Shown here: piece after piece, positions 42,388 to 54,967 of the stretch | Numbering within the stretch: position 1 is the stretch's first letter | Layout: each line of letters opens with the position of its first letter | NCBI GenBank assembly: GCA_963691705.1 | Contig: OY829541.1 | Span: forward strand, 54,297,931 to 54,361,930 | Direction of reading: 5' to 3' | Source of the DNA: Viola odorata | Lineage: Eukaryota; Streptophyta; Magnoliopsida; Malpighiales; Violaceae | DNA length: 64,000 nt | Notes under the pieces: generated by a model | Databases searched by the model: none | The model's input: only the letters and a program-made list of their open reading frames with translations | Told to the model about the DNA's origin: nothing | Translations under genes and position numbers: made by a program

Positions 42388-45300
42388 ATGGCTTCTTTAC
42401 ATCAATTACTAGCAGAAGAAGGATTTGAGCAGAGAGAGTCATTGAAAAGTAGGAGCCAATCCAAACACAGAGAAAAGAATAGGTCAGCTGAGTCTGTACT
42501 ACTTCCTATTCACATTTGCCATGACCAAGAAGGGTTACATTCTTCCAGGCACAAGACCGATAAGGCCTCTACGCGGAAAGGGTCATCAGAATTTTCATCG
42601 AGGAGAATGAGTTCCGATATGGAGCGACTGAAGTCCAAATCCTCGCTGAGGGGACATGAACCTGCAATTGATGAAATAGCCATTAGAGCAGTGGTATCTA
42701 TACTTAGTGGCTATGTAGGCAGGTACATAAAGGATGAAACTTTTCGGGAGATGACTCGAGAGAAGTGCGAGTCTTGCACTCTGCGAATTAGAAGCAAGGA
42801 ATCCGATAATGGGGTGTTTGCAAATTTGGAGTTGGGGATGGTGAGCATTGATAAGATGGTTGAAGAGCAGGGGAGGATGAAGGAATTGAGAATGGATTCT
42901 TTGAGAAGCTCAATTCTACTAATGAGCAATGTTGTTTCGTTGGGTTCGAAAAAGGCGAAGAATGATTCAACTTGTGGAGTGCCAAACTCTCATCTCTCAG
43001 CTTGTGCTCAATTATACTTGTCTATTGTCTATAAGCTTGACAAGAATGACAGGACATCTGCTAGGCTTCTACTTAAAGTTTTTTCTGAATCACCATTTTT
43101 GGCAAGAACACATTTGCTTCCTGATCTTTGGGAGCATTTCTTTCTTCCTCATCTTCTTCATGTTAAGATTTGGTACCAAAAGGAGCTTGAAGTTCTTGTT
43201 GAGACTCGATATGTTCAGAAGGAAAAGAGAATGAAAGCTTTGTGCAAGGTCTACAATGATCAAATGGACAAAGGAACGATGCAGTTCGCCGGGTACTATA
43301 AAGAGTGGCTCAAAATTGGAGCTAAAGCTCCTTCTATTCCTGCAATACCTTTGCCGTCCAGACCAAGCCATGCACCATCAAGGAGGAGATCATCAGATTC
43401 TTACCATTCACAGTCCTCTATCAACACAAACTTGTAAGTAACAAATCAACTTATTTCATCTCTGCAGAATTTTGCATAGCTAACAGCACTTTAATTTCAG
43501 TACGTAAATCTGTTCATGAATGATATTTTTTTTAACCATGGAATTGGAAGATATCAAACCGTGTTTGGGGTCACGCCTGACCGCCGATCGATGGAACTTG
43601 GTTGTAGACATAGAGCTTCAAATTCAATGGATGTATGGGGATTGGAGGAAGAAAGGGTGTGCAGAGAAGAAGAGTACAACAATTGCAATTATACTACTGT
43701 GAGCATTTCTTGTCTCTATCCTAAGATTGGAATCTCTTCTTCTTTTCAGTTTGTTCCTTACTTACTTCTTGGTTTAAGAAGATAATTAATAATTTTCAAA
43801 ACCTGACAGAATAAGACGAGGAGACCATCGAGCCAAAGTTATCGGATTTCAAGGAATGGATTATTGTCTGATGCAAAGAAACCAGACCCCTTTAAACTTT
43901 TTTCCTGTCAGAATATGTTACCAGAATGTGTGGCTAATGGAAATCAAATGGTCAAGAAAAGACCAAACATAATTGAAGAGACTTCTCATCTTCCCTTGAC
44001 CGATCTAAGTAGAGCCATCGGTGCGATTTGTTACTCAGATAGCTTACCTGAGTGTGAAAATGCAATCCATATGATTGCAAAAAGCTGGTTGGACTCGCAT
44101 CGAGATCATACCGTTGAAACTGATTTATCAAAACCTCCTGTGATTGAGGGATTGCTTGAGGTCATATTTGCTTCAACTGAAGATGAAGTTCTAGAAATAG
44201 GGATATCAATTCTAGCAGAGTTAGTAGCAAGACATGAAGCAAATAGGTTAATAGTACTAAATGTTGACCCACAACTTAAAATCTTCCTGAAACTTTTAAA
44301 GAGTAGCAGTTTATTTCTTAAAGCTTCTGTGCTTCTTTACCTGTTGAGGCCTAAAGCAAAACAGATGATATCTATCGAATGGGTGGCATTAATCCTTCGA
44401 GTCCTTGAATTCGGAGACCAGCTGCAGACCCTATTTAGTGTCAAGTGCATGCCCCAAAAGGCAGCAATGTATTTATTACACCAACTCCTGACAGGTTTCA
44501 ATGAAGATGGGAACTTAGAAAATGCAGCCCAGTTTGTCTCCCTAGGAGGACTGAGCTTGCTTCTACGAGTTTTTGAGGTTGGAGATGTTAATGAGAGGAC
44601 TAATGCTGCTGTGTTCATGTGTTTCTGTATCCGTGCTGATAGTAGCTCTCGGAATTACTTGGCTGAAAATCTGAACAAGGCTTCTCTTCTCGAGCTCATT
44701 ATTTTTGAAATCCAGAAGAAGTCTAAAGGTTATGCTTTTAAACTACTATCCGAGCTGCTATGCCTCAGTAGGTATGCATTTTTACTATCTCCTCAATTCA
44801 ATTTCTTTGACATAGCAGTCTGATTTGTGTTCTGATAGATATGTTTAAATGTGAACAGAAGAACAGCTCTTGTTAATTTCTTGACTGGACTTAAAAATGG
44901 CTGGGATGGCTTGAACATCATGCAAGTCTTTCTAGTCCATCTTCAAAGGGCTGCACCAGAAGACCGCCCAATGGTTGCAGCTATTCTCTTACAGCTGGAT
45001 CTTATGGTAAATTAGTCTGTTTTTTTACGCTGTTTTCCATATTTGAAAAGAACTAAAATTGGAAATTAAATAAGTGTGAGTGATGTTGCAGGGAGATGTT
45101 TTGAGTCATAGTGTATATAGAGAAGAGGCAGTAGATGCAATCATAGATTCTTTGGATTGTGAAAAATGTAGCCCAAAGATTCAAGAACAGTCAGCAAGAG
45201 CCTTGTTGCTGTTGGGAGGCTGTTATTCTTATACAGGAGATGCATCAGCAGAGGAATGGCTTTTACAGCAAACAAATTTGGACGATACATTAAGAGCTTC

Positions 45301-45926
45301 ATTTCGTCGAAAGGAAATACTTGATAGGAATTTGGTAAGCTGCAAAAAGATCAAGTTGGTAGGAAAGCATAAATTCTCCTTTATAATGACCGAGTTTTTC
45401 ATTTTTACTTGAATTGCAATAAAATAGGATGAAGAAGAGGAAGCAATGGAAGAATGGCAAAGAAGAGTTGCGATTATGTTGCTTAACATTGGCAGGAAAA
45501 GGTTCTTGGAAGCACTTTCGAATTCGATAGTGAACGGAATACCGAATTTAGCGCAATCAAGTCTGTTTACCGTTGCATGGATGAGCAGAATCCTGCACTC
45601 AGAAGTAGGAAAGGGTTTTCAGAATGTGGTGCACTCATTAGTAGGAGCAAAAGGGTTGCCAGAATCCTCAGATTATGAGAGAGCCCGTAATGCAGTGATT
45701 CCTTCTTTCCCACTAAAGCATCTCATCAAGAGTTCAGGTATGAATCTCTTCCCCATTTCCTACTGAACTCAGGAAAGCTACTTTTTTTTCTTCACTTTTA
45801 TTAAAAACCTTTAATTACTCTTATAAGAATGATTTTAGCTAATAATGAATGTCTTTCACAGAATGTGTGTCTATGCTCTCAATGTTGAATAAAGAGTTGA
45901 TAGACCCTCTACAAAAGCCTTTATGA
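42388..45926 (+). CDS. LIN/CERBERUS-like ARM-repeat protein, no U-box seen
   Basis: Seven exons: 42388-43433, 43551-43698, 43810-44771, 44859-45006, 45092-45334, 45428-45737, 45862-45926. All junctions are GT-AG and in frame, giving 973 residues. It starts MASLHQLLAEEGFEQ and ends at TGA 45924-45926. The N-terminal 350 residues match the N-terminal region of plant LIN/CERBERUS-type proteins, which in legumes act in rhizobial infection. Exons 2-7 form a helical ARM-like repeat region (LEVIFASTEDEVLEIGISIL, LFLKASVLLYLLRPKAKQM, FVSLGGLSLLLRVFEVGDV). I find neither the U-box nor the WD40 domain of full-length LIN, so ubiquitin-ligase activity should not be assumed. It looks intact and is convergent with the AGO2-like gene. 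The exon assignment is my own reading of splice sites. Confidence 0.82.
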
Positions 45927-46870
45927 CACTGCTGGCTGATAAAGCTCGTTCGTTTCACTCGTATATCATGATGATATTCTTACCCACCCAGTTTTCTGCT
46001 AAACTTGCTAATGCTGTGAGTATATGTACGTAGATAAACTGCACAGATCGTATTCGAGCTACTATTTTTTCCTTGTCATAGGATTATAAAAAGTACTACT
46101 GAGTTACACGCACAGTTATTTCCGTGTGAGCAATACTTCATCCGAACTCATTTTATAAGGACTATAGTTTTTGTGATGCTATGGAATTTCGCTTTGCAAT
46201 GCACTATCCACCGGTTGCCACCTCAAGTTTCCAATCCAATCTTTCTGCAGATATTGTCTTTTTCTACATTTTCGTTCAGTTACTGCGCTCTCATGACAGA
46301 AATCCAACAATTATGCTGAGTGTGTCCATTAATGAAAAAGGTGGCGGCACCTAATGCAGAAAGGAACAAAGAAGTCATTCCCACATTAATTTTCCACCGC
46401 AGGACCATTAAGCAGTACAAAATTTGAGGAATCTAAGAGATGGACCACACCACCACCACACCCTAAAATGAAAATGGCTTCACACCAAATCTAAATGTCA
46501 AGAGTAGATGTTGTTAAGATTGTACATGTGCATGTCAGACCACTACCTGATTGGTCCCTCTTCAGTTAAGAGAATAACGATCATATCATCCACAATGTGA
46601 ATCCGAGGCACCTTCCTATGGATCACCATCGATACCCCGGTTTGGCCCCATGGTAGTGGTAGAAAGTCATAACATTTTCAAAAACAAAACCAACAACAAC
46701 AAGAACAGTGAAACTTAAATTTAAGTCTTTAATACCAAACGAAATGTAAAGTTGTTCAACATAAAGAAACTAAACATCTCACACAAAAACAAAGTTCAAA
46801 ACATAAAAGACAACGATTGTCTATTACAGTCTCCAAAACCATGGTAACTTAAAAGACAACTTGTAAACCA
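45927..46870. other. Intergenic sequence between two convergent genes
   Basis: Holds the 3' untranslated region of the LIN-like gene on + and the distal 3' untranslated region of the AGO2-like gene on -. No additional gene is recognised. Confidence 0.55.
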
Positions 46871-46891
46871 TTAGATTCACGCACAAACTCC
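46871..46891 (-). promoter_or_regulatory. miR403 target site in the AGO2-like 3' UTR
   Basis: The + strand reads TTAGATTCACGCACAAACTC here, identical to the first 20 bases of miR403 (the 21st base differs). The minus-strand mRNA therefore carries a near-perfect complement about 120 bases after the stop codon. miR403 cleavage of AGO2 mRNA through a 3'-UTR site is established in eudicots. This both predicts regulation and supports the AGO2 assignment. Confidence 0.9.
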
Positions 46892-47010
46892 TTCACCGGA
46901 TGCTGATTCGCTTAGGAAAGGAGTGAATTTGCGTAAGGTTAGTTCGACAAAAGCAGTGGCCATAGACCCACATCCATCCCCACTGTTAAAAGAGATCAGT
47001 CCATGATTTT

Positions 47011-50000
47011 TCAAACAAAAAACATGTTGTTTTCTAGGTTGGCATGCAACTTGTAGGACTTATCATCCATTGAAGATGCCACAGATAACGTGGATGATGT
47101 GCGAGAGGAAGATGAAGAAGGAGACTGCCCCTCTACAGCATCATGGTACATCCTTCCTCTAAAAGCAGCAAGGTCAGCGTAGTACACAGGCGGGACCAAT
47201 GACACAGGCTTTGTGCACCGAGCAAAGGTGAAGCACATGTTGTAGATGAGCTTTTGCAACACGTCTGAAGACAAAGAATGCTCATCCCATAGAACATGAT
47301 AGTGAGTAGGCTTGCTCGTGCCGAGGCTTCCATAGTGGCTACAGAGATAAAAGTCATACTCAAATGGGTGCACAATCTTAGTGTCCACAACCGTTCCAGG
47401 AGCTACATTTCCAGAAGGCCCACCCCTCTCAGGAAACAAGCGGGTCTGGTGACGCTTCTGCGCTACAATAAGCGTGATTGTTGGGTTGTAATTGATCGAC
47501 TGAAAAGAATTCTTGAGATCAAGTAACTCTTCATTGAGAACCATATCAAACTGACCCTCGCTGACACCATCACGAAAGACTACAATCTTCTCAGGTTTGA
47601 TTTTATTCAGCCGAGTATAAGTTTGGACTAGCTCCACACACATATCTCCAAAATTAAGGATCTTCTCAATACGATGATTTTGAGGGCAAACTCTGGCTGC
47701 ATAACGATTTGCTGCTGGCCAGTTAACAGTAGCAACAACAGCTGCTATAGATGGGCTAGTTTTGTTCTGCGCAGCAGGATGATTCACATCGGCCCCAATG
47801 AACATAACATGGTTCTCACCACCAAAGTAGGGAAGCCTGTCGCTAAGCTCAACATTGCTGCCTCCAAGCTTCGCATTAATCTTAAGAGCAAGATTTGCAA
47901 AGTACTGGTCATTCAGCTTGCTGGTGGACAAACAACATTGAGTCACTACACCAACCACTGTCTCGGAAACCCATTTGAGATACTTGTAACCTTCATCTCT
48001 TCTTGACATCACACAAAGAACAAATTGCAAGCGGCCTTTAAAATGCCTTAAAGCCCGATCGTTGATGTTTTCAAGGAGCTGCCGAAGCCTATCAGCATTT
48101 GCAAATTCATTCATTGTAGCAGGTACACTAAAGAGAGGTTCTGACATGGGAATCCCTAGGCTGTTGCACCGAGAAACAAGTTGCGGAACAAATTGGCTGT
48201 GATTCAGCCTGCATCGATCCGCAGAGCTAAAGTCGATGATAGCCCAACGCTCAATTGGTCTTCCTTCCACCACTCCTTTTCCAACAAGATTCCAGTGGCA
48301 CTTCTCTCTGTCAACAGTTATTTTAATTGGCCTGCCACTAGGAGTGCCTAACTTCAACTCAGGTGGCCCAATCACCCGTCCTTCCACTGATGTCATAATT
48401 GTGCTAACTTCCATTCCAAAGTTCCGGATCACGTCTCCCCTGCCAATAATAAGACAGAGAAGAAACTAAACCACAGCGGTAACCAACAGGAATAGCATAC
48501 AGCAAGTGATTCACCCCAGCCAAATTACAACTTAAAACATTAGAAGGGAAAGAAAATTGAACATGCATCTTTTATCTTAAAAAGCCAACATATAAAAAAT
48601 CAAATTGAGTTCCAGTCATGCAATACTAGCAACATCACAACAGACAACAGTGAATGATACACATGCCTTCTACAAATGATAGGAAAAAAAATAAAAGCCA
48701 AGGGCTAAGAATGGTGCAAACAATAACCACAAAATATCATGAAGAACATATTTACGCAAACAACACAAAACACGAGGGATTAGAAAGTTTGACGAGTTGA
48801 TTAGCAATTAACAGATTGCAACTTATAAGTTCATGTCGAATAAACAGTACAGTCCAAGCATGCACCAGAATAAAAAGGGAAATTTGGAAGTATACATACC
48901 CACAAGGTCCATCTCTTGCTCGCACCATATCATTTATCGTATTCTGCCTGACCTGTGGGGTTGCAAGAGACATGTTCTTCAATATATATGCTGCATCTCT
49001 GTCTAGATTCTCTTTTGGGTATATCTGCCCTTCAACCAACACACAGAACTCCATAGGTACATAGTTTACCCTGTTGTTTTTCCCCAAATCTAAGCAAGGA
49101 ATATCCAGATGTGTTATCTCCTTTTGGTACTTCTGCCTGAAGTAATCAACAACACTAACTTGCCTTGGAGCCCCACCATCTGGGTCATCAACAGAAAATG
49201 TAAGAAACCTTGTATTCTTCTCCGTCAACTTAGCAACTAAATATTTTTGTTTGGTTACACGGTGAGTTACGTGAACTTTCAGGCCCCTCATTACTCTTTC
49301 CACAGCTCTCCTGAGCCTTCCAAAATCATTCATGTTAAGCTCGGGAATGTGCTCCCTAAGGAAATCCAATACTGGAAGTCGCTTGCGAAATGACAAAACA
49401 GAATAGTCCAAGCACACAGACACACCCTGAAAGGTGGGCTTCAGGCTAGGTTGGAAGCCACGAGATGCAGTGATCCCATATCCAAGGTCATCATTTTGGT
49501 TATTTGCAAAAGGATGGAAGCTCCGGCCAACAGAAATCATATGCCTGACTGGATGCTCCTTCATCACAACATCCATACCTTGCAATATATCACGGGGTAT
49601 TGAGCTGTTAAGTCTCCCACTCAAGTAATCCCTCAGCTTGCAAAGCTTCAATTCATTCACAAGCTTAATTGAGAACGTATAAGCCTTTGTTCTCATATCA
49701 TCCGCCTCATCAAACTCCACCTTAAACTTCCCCACAGGCAATGGGACTGCGCTGAAAATGTTCTTCTCACCATCATAAGCAGTCATAGCCAAAGGAAACT
49801 CTGAGGGGTCATCTGCAAATAACTTATCCCTAATCCTTCGCAAAGTAACCTTTGATAGCTTGGTCTGCTTACCATTGGTAGGGGGTGCTGTAGGCTTAAT
49901 ATCGACATCATACTGCCGAATGACAGTCTCAGCATTAAACTTAACGGGAAAATGATTCACACGAAGCGGGGCCCTTCGCATTGCCATCTTACCACCTCCA

Positions 50001-50692
50001 TCAGGCCGCTTAATAGGCACAATTTTGTTATTAGGGTTGTCTACCACCGGAGCAGGCAGTGAAGAAGACATTCTCCTAACATTATGATCTAAACAGAGAT
50101 AGAAATACATTATTATTAACTAACTATGCCCAGTAAAGCAAGCACGTTACCTTAAATTCTACATTAAAAATCACAAAACCCAAACAAGTAAGAGATGAAT
50201 ACCAGTGCTTTGACCAGATGGTGGAGAACTACTAGTACGATCATCAGCTGGAGGAGGAGGTGGAGAAGTGGGATTGACACGGACTTGTTGATCAGGTCGT
50301 CCATCACTAACTTCTTCATTTCTATTTCTCCACGCTTCTTGACGATGGTACTGTTGAGGAGGAGGATTAGTGGCCCCAGCATAGGATTGGGGGCGGGACC
50401 CAACACCACGATCTCCTCGGCTTCCTTCATCTCCACTCCTCCGCTCATTCTGAGGATGCGGTTCCTGCTGGTACTGCTGCTGCTGATAATACGACTGCTG
50501 AGGAGAACGGTCTCCTCCTCGTCCCCTTCCTCCTCCTCTGCCCCTTCCTCCTCCTTCGTTTCCACCATTCCAACCACCTCCGCCGCCTCTACCTCTACCT
50601 CCTCCGTCATTGCCACCATTCCAACCACCGCTGCCTCTGCCTCTGCCTCTACCTCTGCCACCTCCGCGACTGGCACCACTGGGCCTCTCCAT
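47011..50692 (-). CDS. AGO2: Argonaute of the AGO2/AGO3 clade
   Basis: Three exons: 50692-50203, 50088-48900 and 48439-47011, giving 1035 residues. All junctions are GT-AG and in frame; two introns is the usual AGO2 layout. The N-terminus is rich in RGRG/GGWNGG repeats and Gln, as in AGO2, where such repeats can be arginine-methylated. Then come the N domain (RAPLRVNHFPVKF), PAZ (VVDYFRQKYQKEITHLDIPCL), MID and PIWI. PIWI has GADVNHP, FRDGVSEGQF and YYADLAAFRGR, so the catalytic triad is Asp-Asp-Asp; most plant Argonautes have His at the third position and the AGO2/3 clade has Asp (about residue 982). The C-terminus is NNMFFV. AGO2 loads mainly 21-nt small RNAs with 5' A and acts in antiviral silencing and DNA repair. 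No defects are seen. AGO2 rather than AGO3 is favoured by the miR403 site. Confidence 0.93.
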
Positions 50693-51599
50693 TGGACAAA
50701 ACGGGAAGAACCGACACTAAACCTTAAAAAAAAACCAACCAAACCAAGACCAGAACAGAAGAATGTATTTTCTGTGCGACTGTCGTGCTTCCTTTTTTTT
50801 TCTCCTCACAAGATGATTTTAATTTTTAATCCGCGGATTAGATTAGAACAAGCAGTTTTTAAAGTGGGAAGGACAAGCATGTCCTTTGCGTGTAGTTTAA
50901 GGAGGTGGTGTGTGCTTTTTTTCGTAAAAGGTGGCGTAATGACAAAAATGGCCCTAAGGAAGTCCGCTTTTAAGGAAAGTGGGAAAACGGAAAGAACTTC
51001 GATGGAGAAGGGAGGTGTGTAAAAAGGGCAGGAAAGGAAGGATCTTGAGAAATCCAGAAGATTCGGGGTAACCGAAGGACGGAATGGTTGGGGGAAGATG
51101 TGAGGAAAGGGCGGACCAACAAATGCCTTTCTCCTCTAATATTATCATCACAATTTATTTATTTTATAATCAGAAATTTAATTTTATAATTAATTATATT
51201 ATTAAAATTCGAGATATCAAATCTATAATTTTACGGCATAAAATGTATATTGGTATATAAAAAAAATGATGGGGAATTTTAAGCATGACAAGGTGAGAAT
51301 GGGAATAAAAGACTGAACAGGACTAGCATAAAACGATAGAGTCAATATATTATATTAAAAAATTAAAAAAATTACAAGGCATGTCAATTTCGAGCATAGA
51401 AGTATCCCCTTCTTCTACCTAAGTACCCATGCCACCAATTCAATGTTCTGGTTATATCTGCTATGTTTTTCACTTTATTGAAAAACATAATTATATTCAA
51501 CAAGTGTTCATTTCGTTATGTTTATTTAACGGTTCATGAATTTAGATCAGGAAATTGAAGCTTGAAAAACCTTACTGAAATCGAATTTTACATTGGTGT
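50693..51599. other. AGO2-like promoter/leader and intergenic sequence
   Basis: The first 200 bases are leader-like for the minus-strand gene. The rest becomes AT-rich with no recognised gene or element. Confidence 0.5.
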
Positions 51600-53238
51600 A
51601 TTGGTAGAACGGAGTTCTTGTTCGCAAAAGTAGAATTTAAGTGGCGAAAGGGGGCGGGAAAGGATATGATAAACTGGGTTTCTTGGGATAAAATGACCCT
51701 TGCTAAATGTGATGGTGGCCTGCGGTTCAGAGACCTTGAGCTTTTCAATAAAGCTCTCTTGGCTAAATCTGGGTGGAGGATTTTATCATCTCCAGATGCT
51801 CTCCGGTGAAGGTTTTTGAAGAGTATTTATTTCCCGTGTTGCTCTTTTCTTGATGCCAAAAGGGGAGGAGGGCCCTCATGGCTCTGGTCCAGCCTGCTAG
51901 AGGGTAGAGATGTGTTGCAACTAGGTGTTAGATGCTTGGTTGGTAATGGAGAGAAGGTGAGGGTGTGGGAAGATGTCTGGGTTCCTTCTGCTACTCACTC
52001 CAGGATTTTGGAGGACAAACCCCCTCTCTCGTCTGTTAGACTTCTGTCTGATTTAATGTCAGATGGTTTTTGGAATTCTCGTCTTATTGCTGACTTGTTC
52101 TGCGCATCTACAGCTAACGCAATTCTTCAAATTCCAATTGGAGGCCGGAGGAGTCTTGATAGATTGGTTTGGACTCACAGAAGAGATGGGAAATATGATG
52201 TCAAACCTGGGTATCAGATTTTGCGGTTGGATAAAGCAACAAATAATCCCTCTTCTTCAAGTGCTTCTAATCCCGTGGAAGCCTCGGTGTGGAGTTCGAT
52301 CTGGAAATTAAAGGTATGCTCAAAGGTCAAGCATTTTATTTGGAAAATCATTGGGAACTCTTTACCAGTCGCTTCCAATCTGGCAAAAAGCATTTCAGGT
52401 TTTCCAAGTATGTGTTCTAGATGCGGTGTGTTGATTGAAACGATGGAGCATCTGTTTTTTGGGTGTGATTTTGCCAGAGCAACACAGGTCGGATATAAAA
52501 CCTTTGGCTGCATACGTGTGTTGGTTGCTGTGGAAAGATAGGAACGAGCTGAACTTTAATGGATCGCCAAGCCAGCCCTTGTCAGTGGCGCGTCTAGAGT
52601 CTGCGATGGCTACTGAATTTAGAGAAGCTCAAGAAGGGGAAGTCAGTTTTCAGCAACAGGATAGTGCAGCATTGTGTACCAACTGGGTTCCACCCATGAG
52701 AGGATCTTTAAAGGTTAACTGTGATACGAGTTGGCATAAAAACTCTAATTGGGTTGGTATTGCAGCACTAGTTAGAGACTATAAAGGAAGCGTTTGCGAC
52801 GGATTAGTTATGAAGAAGAAAGCCAACTCTGTTCTTGTTGGGGAAGCTTTAGCCGGGAGAGAAGCTTGTAGGTTGGCAATGACCCGAAATTGGAGGGACA
52901 TCACTTTTGAGAGTGACGCCCAAATTGTAATCTCACAAATCAATCCAGGAGACTCAAAGGATTGGATGATTGAACCCATACTCTGAGATATTGATGAGTT
53001 GAGAATCGGTAAGTCTGGCTGGGTTTTTCAATTTGTTAGCAGGAGATCCAACGGTGCAGCTGACTTTCTAGCAAAAGCTGCTTCTTCTATCCCTAATCCA
53101 ATTACTTACTGTAATTCCTTTTGGCAATTAGCCACTGATCCAATTTTTGTAGCTCTGATTCAAAAAGAGCACCCTCCTTGATCATCAATATATATTTACA
53201 GCCTGCGGGCTTTGTTTGTGTTAAAAAAAAAAAAAAAT
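51600..53238 (+). mobile_element. 5'-truncated LINE (non-LTR retrotransposon)
   Basis: Only the C-terminal part of the reverse-transcriptase ORF remains, followed by a 3' tail with a run of 15 A residues (53223-53237). The tail GCCTGCGGGCTTTGTTTG before the A run is a typical LINE 3' end. 5' truncation is normal for LINE insertions. I could not fix the target duplication, so the left edge is approximate. Confidence 0.8.
51609..53181 (+). pseudogene. LINE reverse transcriptase C-terminus, zinc-binding domain and RNase H
   Basis: Begins with the thumb/post-RT motif WRKGAGKDMINWVSWDKM and GGLRFRDLELFNKALLAKSGWR, a TGA at 51807-51809, then the zinc-binding domain found after plant LINE RTs (WSSIWKLKVCSKVKHFIWK, CSRCGVLIETMEHLFFGC). 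A deletion with frame change near 52490 leads to an RNase H (VNCDTSWHKNSNWVGIAALVR, GEALAGREAC, FESDAQIVISQI, RRSNGAADFLAKAA), interrupted by a TGA at 52984-52986. Confidence 0.85.
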
Positions 53239-53398
53239 TAAGACTACAAATCTACAAGTAACAAGACAAGGCTTACAGGAAAAAAGAAAAACAGGAAAAC
53301 GTGTATAATTGACAAAACAATAAAATCAGAATAATGGTAGTCAGATAATGCCTACGGCCCATAAGCCCAAAATGGAAAACCTAAACTGTATTATGTAC

Positions 53399-54295
53399 CT
53401 GTTTGGCGTCATAGTTCTATGGCAAAACATTACGCCACTGAAAATTTAAGTTAAGGTGTTTGGTAACACCTACTCAAACTGGACTTCTAGAGAAGCCTAG
53501 TGTGGTTTCCTTTAATTTGTCCGATTTTCATGCTGGAGCCAAAGTGGTCAGCCCCAAAACCACAGTTTGCCACTGGACACAAGAAGGAGACCGAAAATTT
53601 ATTTGGACACAAAAGTTATGGTCATTCCCATTTAATTTCAAAAATGCCAAATATAAATAAAGGAAAAAACAGCTCTTTTTTCCTCTGCACCAACGAGCTC
53701 TCATCTCATCTCCTCTCATCTCTGCAAAACTAGGGTTCCTCATTCTCAATCGGTGACCTCTCCTCTTCACCAGATGTACCTCTTTCAGATTAGTTTTCTA
53801 GGGTTTCGATCTTCACAGACACCTCTCTCCCTCGCTCTCTCCATCACTCTCAGCCGCTCCAATCTCGCATCAGGTACGCATCGTCGATGCTCTGGCTGAT
53901 CGATTTTGTAATCGACTATTTGTTTAACTGAATTTAGTCTTAAATGTGTTATGATTCTTGGGTGGTGGTTGTCATTGTTTTGCTGCTCTGAATTTAGTCA
54001 TCGCTGCCCTAGCTGGTCGATTTTGTAATCGGCTATTTGATTAACTAAAAACATGTGATTATTCATTAAGTTTTTGATTTATTATATGTGTCATTATATA
54101 TTTTAACCATCTACATATAAAAACTAATTGTGTCCTTTATAGTCATTTTGCATTCCAACCATAGTTCTAAAACCAGTTTTTACCAAACACCAAAAACAAC
54201 TTTTAGTTTCCCCACAAAACTTTTAAATTTTTTTACTAAACAACACATTCCATTTCCCAGAAGTCGTTTTCCCATAGAACCGGAACGCCAAACAG
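53399..54295. mobile_element. TIR-flanked element of about 0.9 kb with a gene-leader-like insert
   Basis: The ends are 24-base inverted repeats with about 20 matches (left starts CTGTTTGGCGTCATAG; right ends GAACGCCAAACAG). Inside them is a second perfect inverted pair, GGTGTTTGGTAA (53455-53466) and its complement (54180-54191). I could not find a clean target duplication. The interior at about 53690-53880 looks like the 5' leader and first intron start of a housekeeping gene: pyrimidine-rich, AAACTAGGGTTCC and CTAGGGTTTCG words, then CATCAG followed by GTACGCATCG. Confidence 0.6.
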
Positions 54296-54959
54296 ATCCT
54301 ATATGATTTGGGTTTTTCCTATGTTAAAAGATTTCGGAACTGTGGCGTGAGCTTTTTACTCGGGGAAAGGAAGTCAAGTCAAAAACACAAAAAGCCCACT
54401 ACATGTGTCACTAGCGATAAATCATTTGATTTTTTTTTTCACGAATTATTAGAGGGTTCGGGGAAAACATGTGACACATTTTATTTATTTATTTTTATAA
54501 ATATATATTTTTATAAACTGAGATATATTAGAAAAGCAACACGAGAAGTGTGATAAAAGAATACTTTGGACTGATTATTCTTATAAATATAAGTAGGAGA
54601 ATCTAGTGTTATATATATTTGGTTGATAATTTTAAATTTTAAAGAATGTTCAATAAATATTGCTAAAAGTAAAGTCAAAATTGTCAAGATATAGAAATAA
54701 GAGATTCTCCAGAATCTTACTCTCTAAGACAAACTAAACAATAAAATTGAGAATCTATATTGCAGATCTATTTTCCTCTCATATTTCAAGAACTAAAATA
54801 ATTTTATACAAAAATCGGCTAACAATTTTTTACTTTAGAATCACTAAAAAAGGAGCTTGTTTTTTTTATATATATATAAAAAGAATTGCAGGTTTATCTT
54901 CTTTTTTTATCTATTCAAAGGGATCATTTAGTTTTCCCGAGGACTGAGAATCTGAGATG
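54296..54959. other. AT-rich intergenic sequence
   Basis: Long A/T runs and TATATA tracts; no gene recognised. Confidence 0.5.
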
Positions 54960-54967
54960 GTGATACC

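Noticed and set aside
50195..51022. A 275-codon + strand ORF rich in Ser/Thr/Ile opposite the AGO2 N-terminus
   Set aside because: It is the antisense shadow of the GGN/RGR codon repeats of AGO2 exon 1 and has no features of its own.
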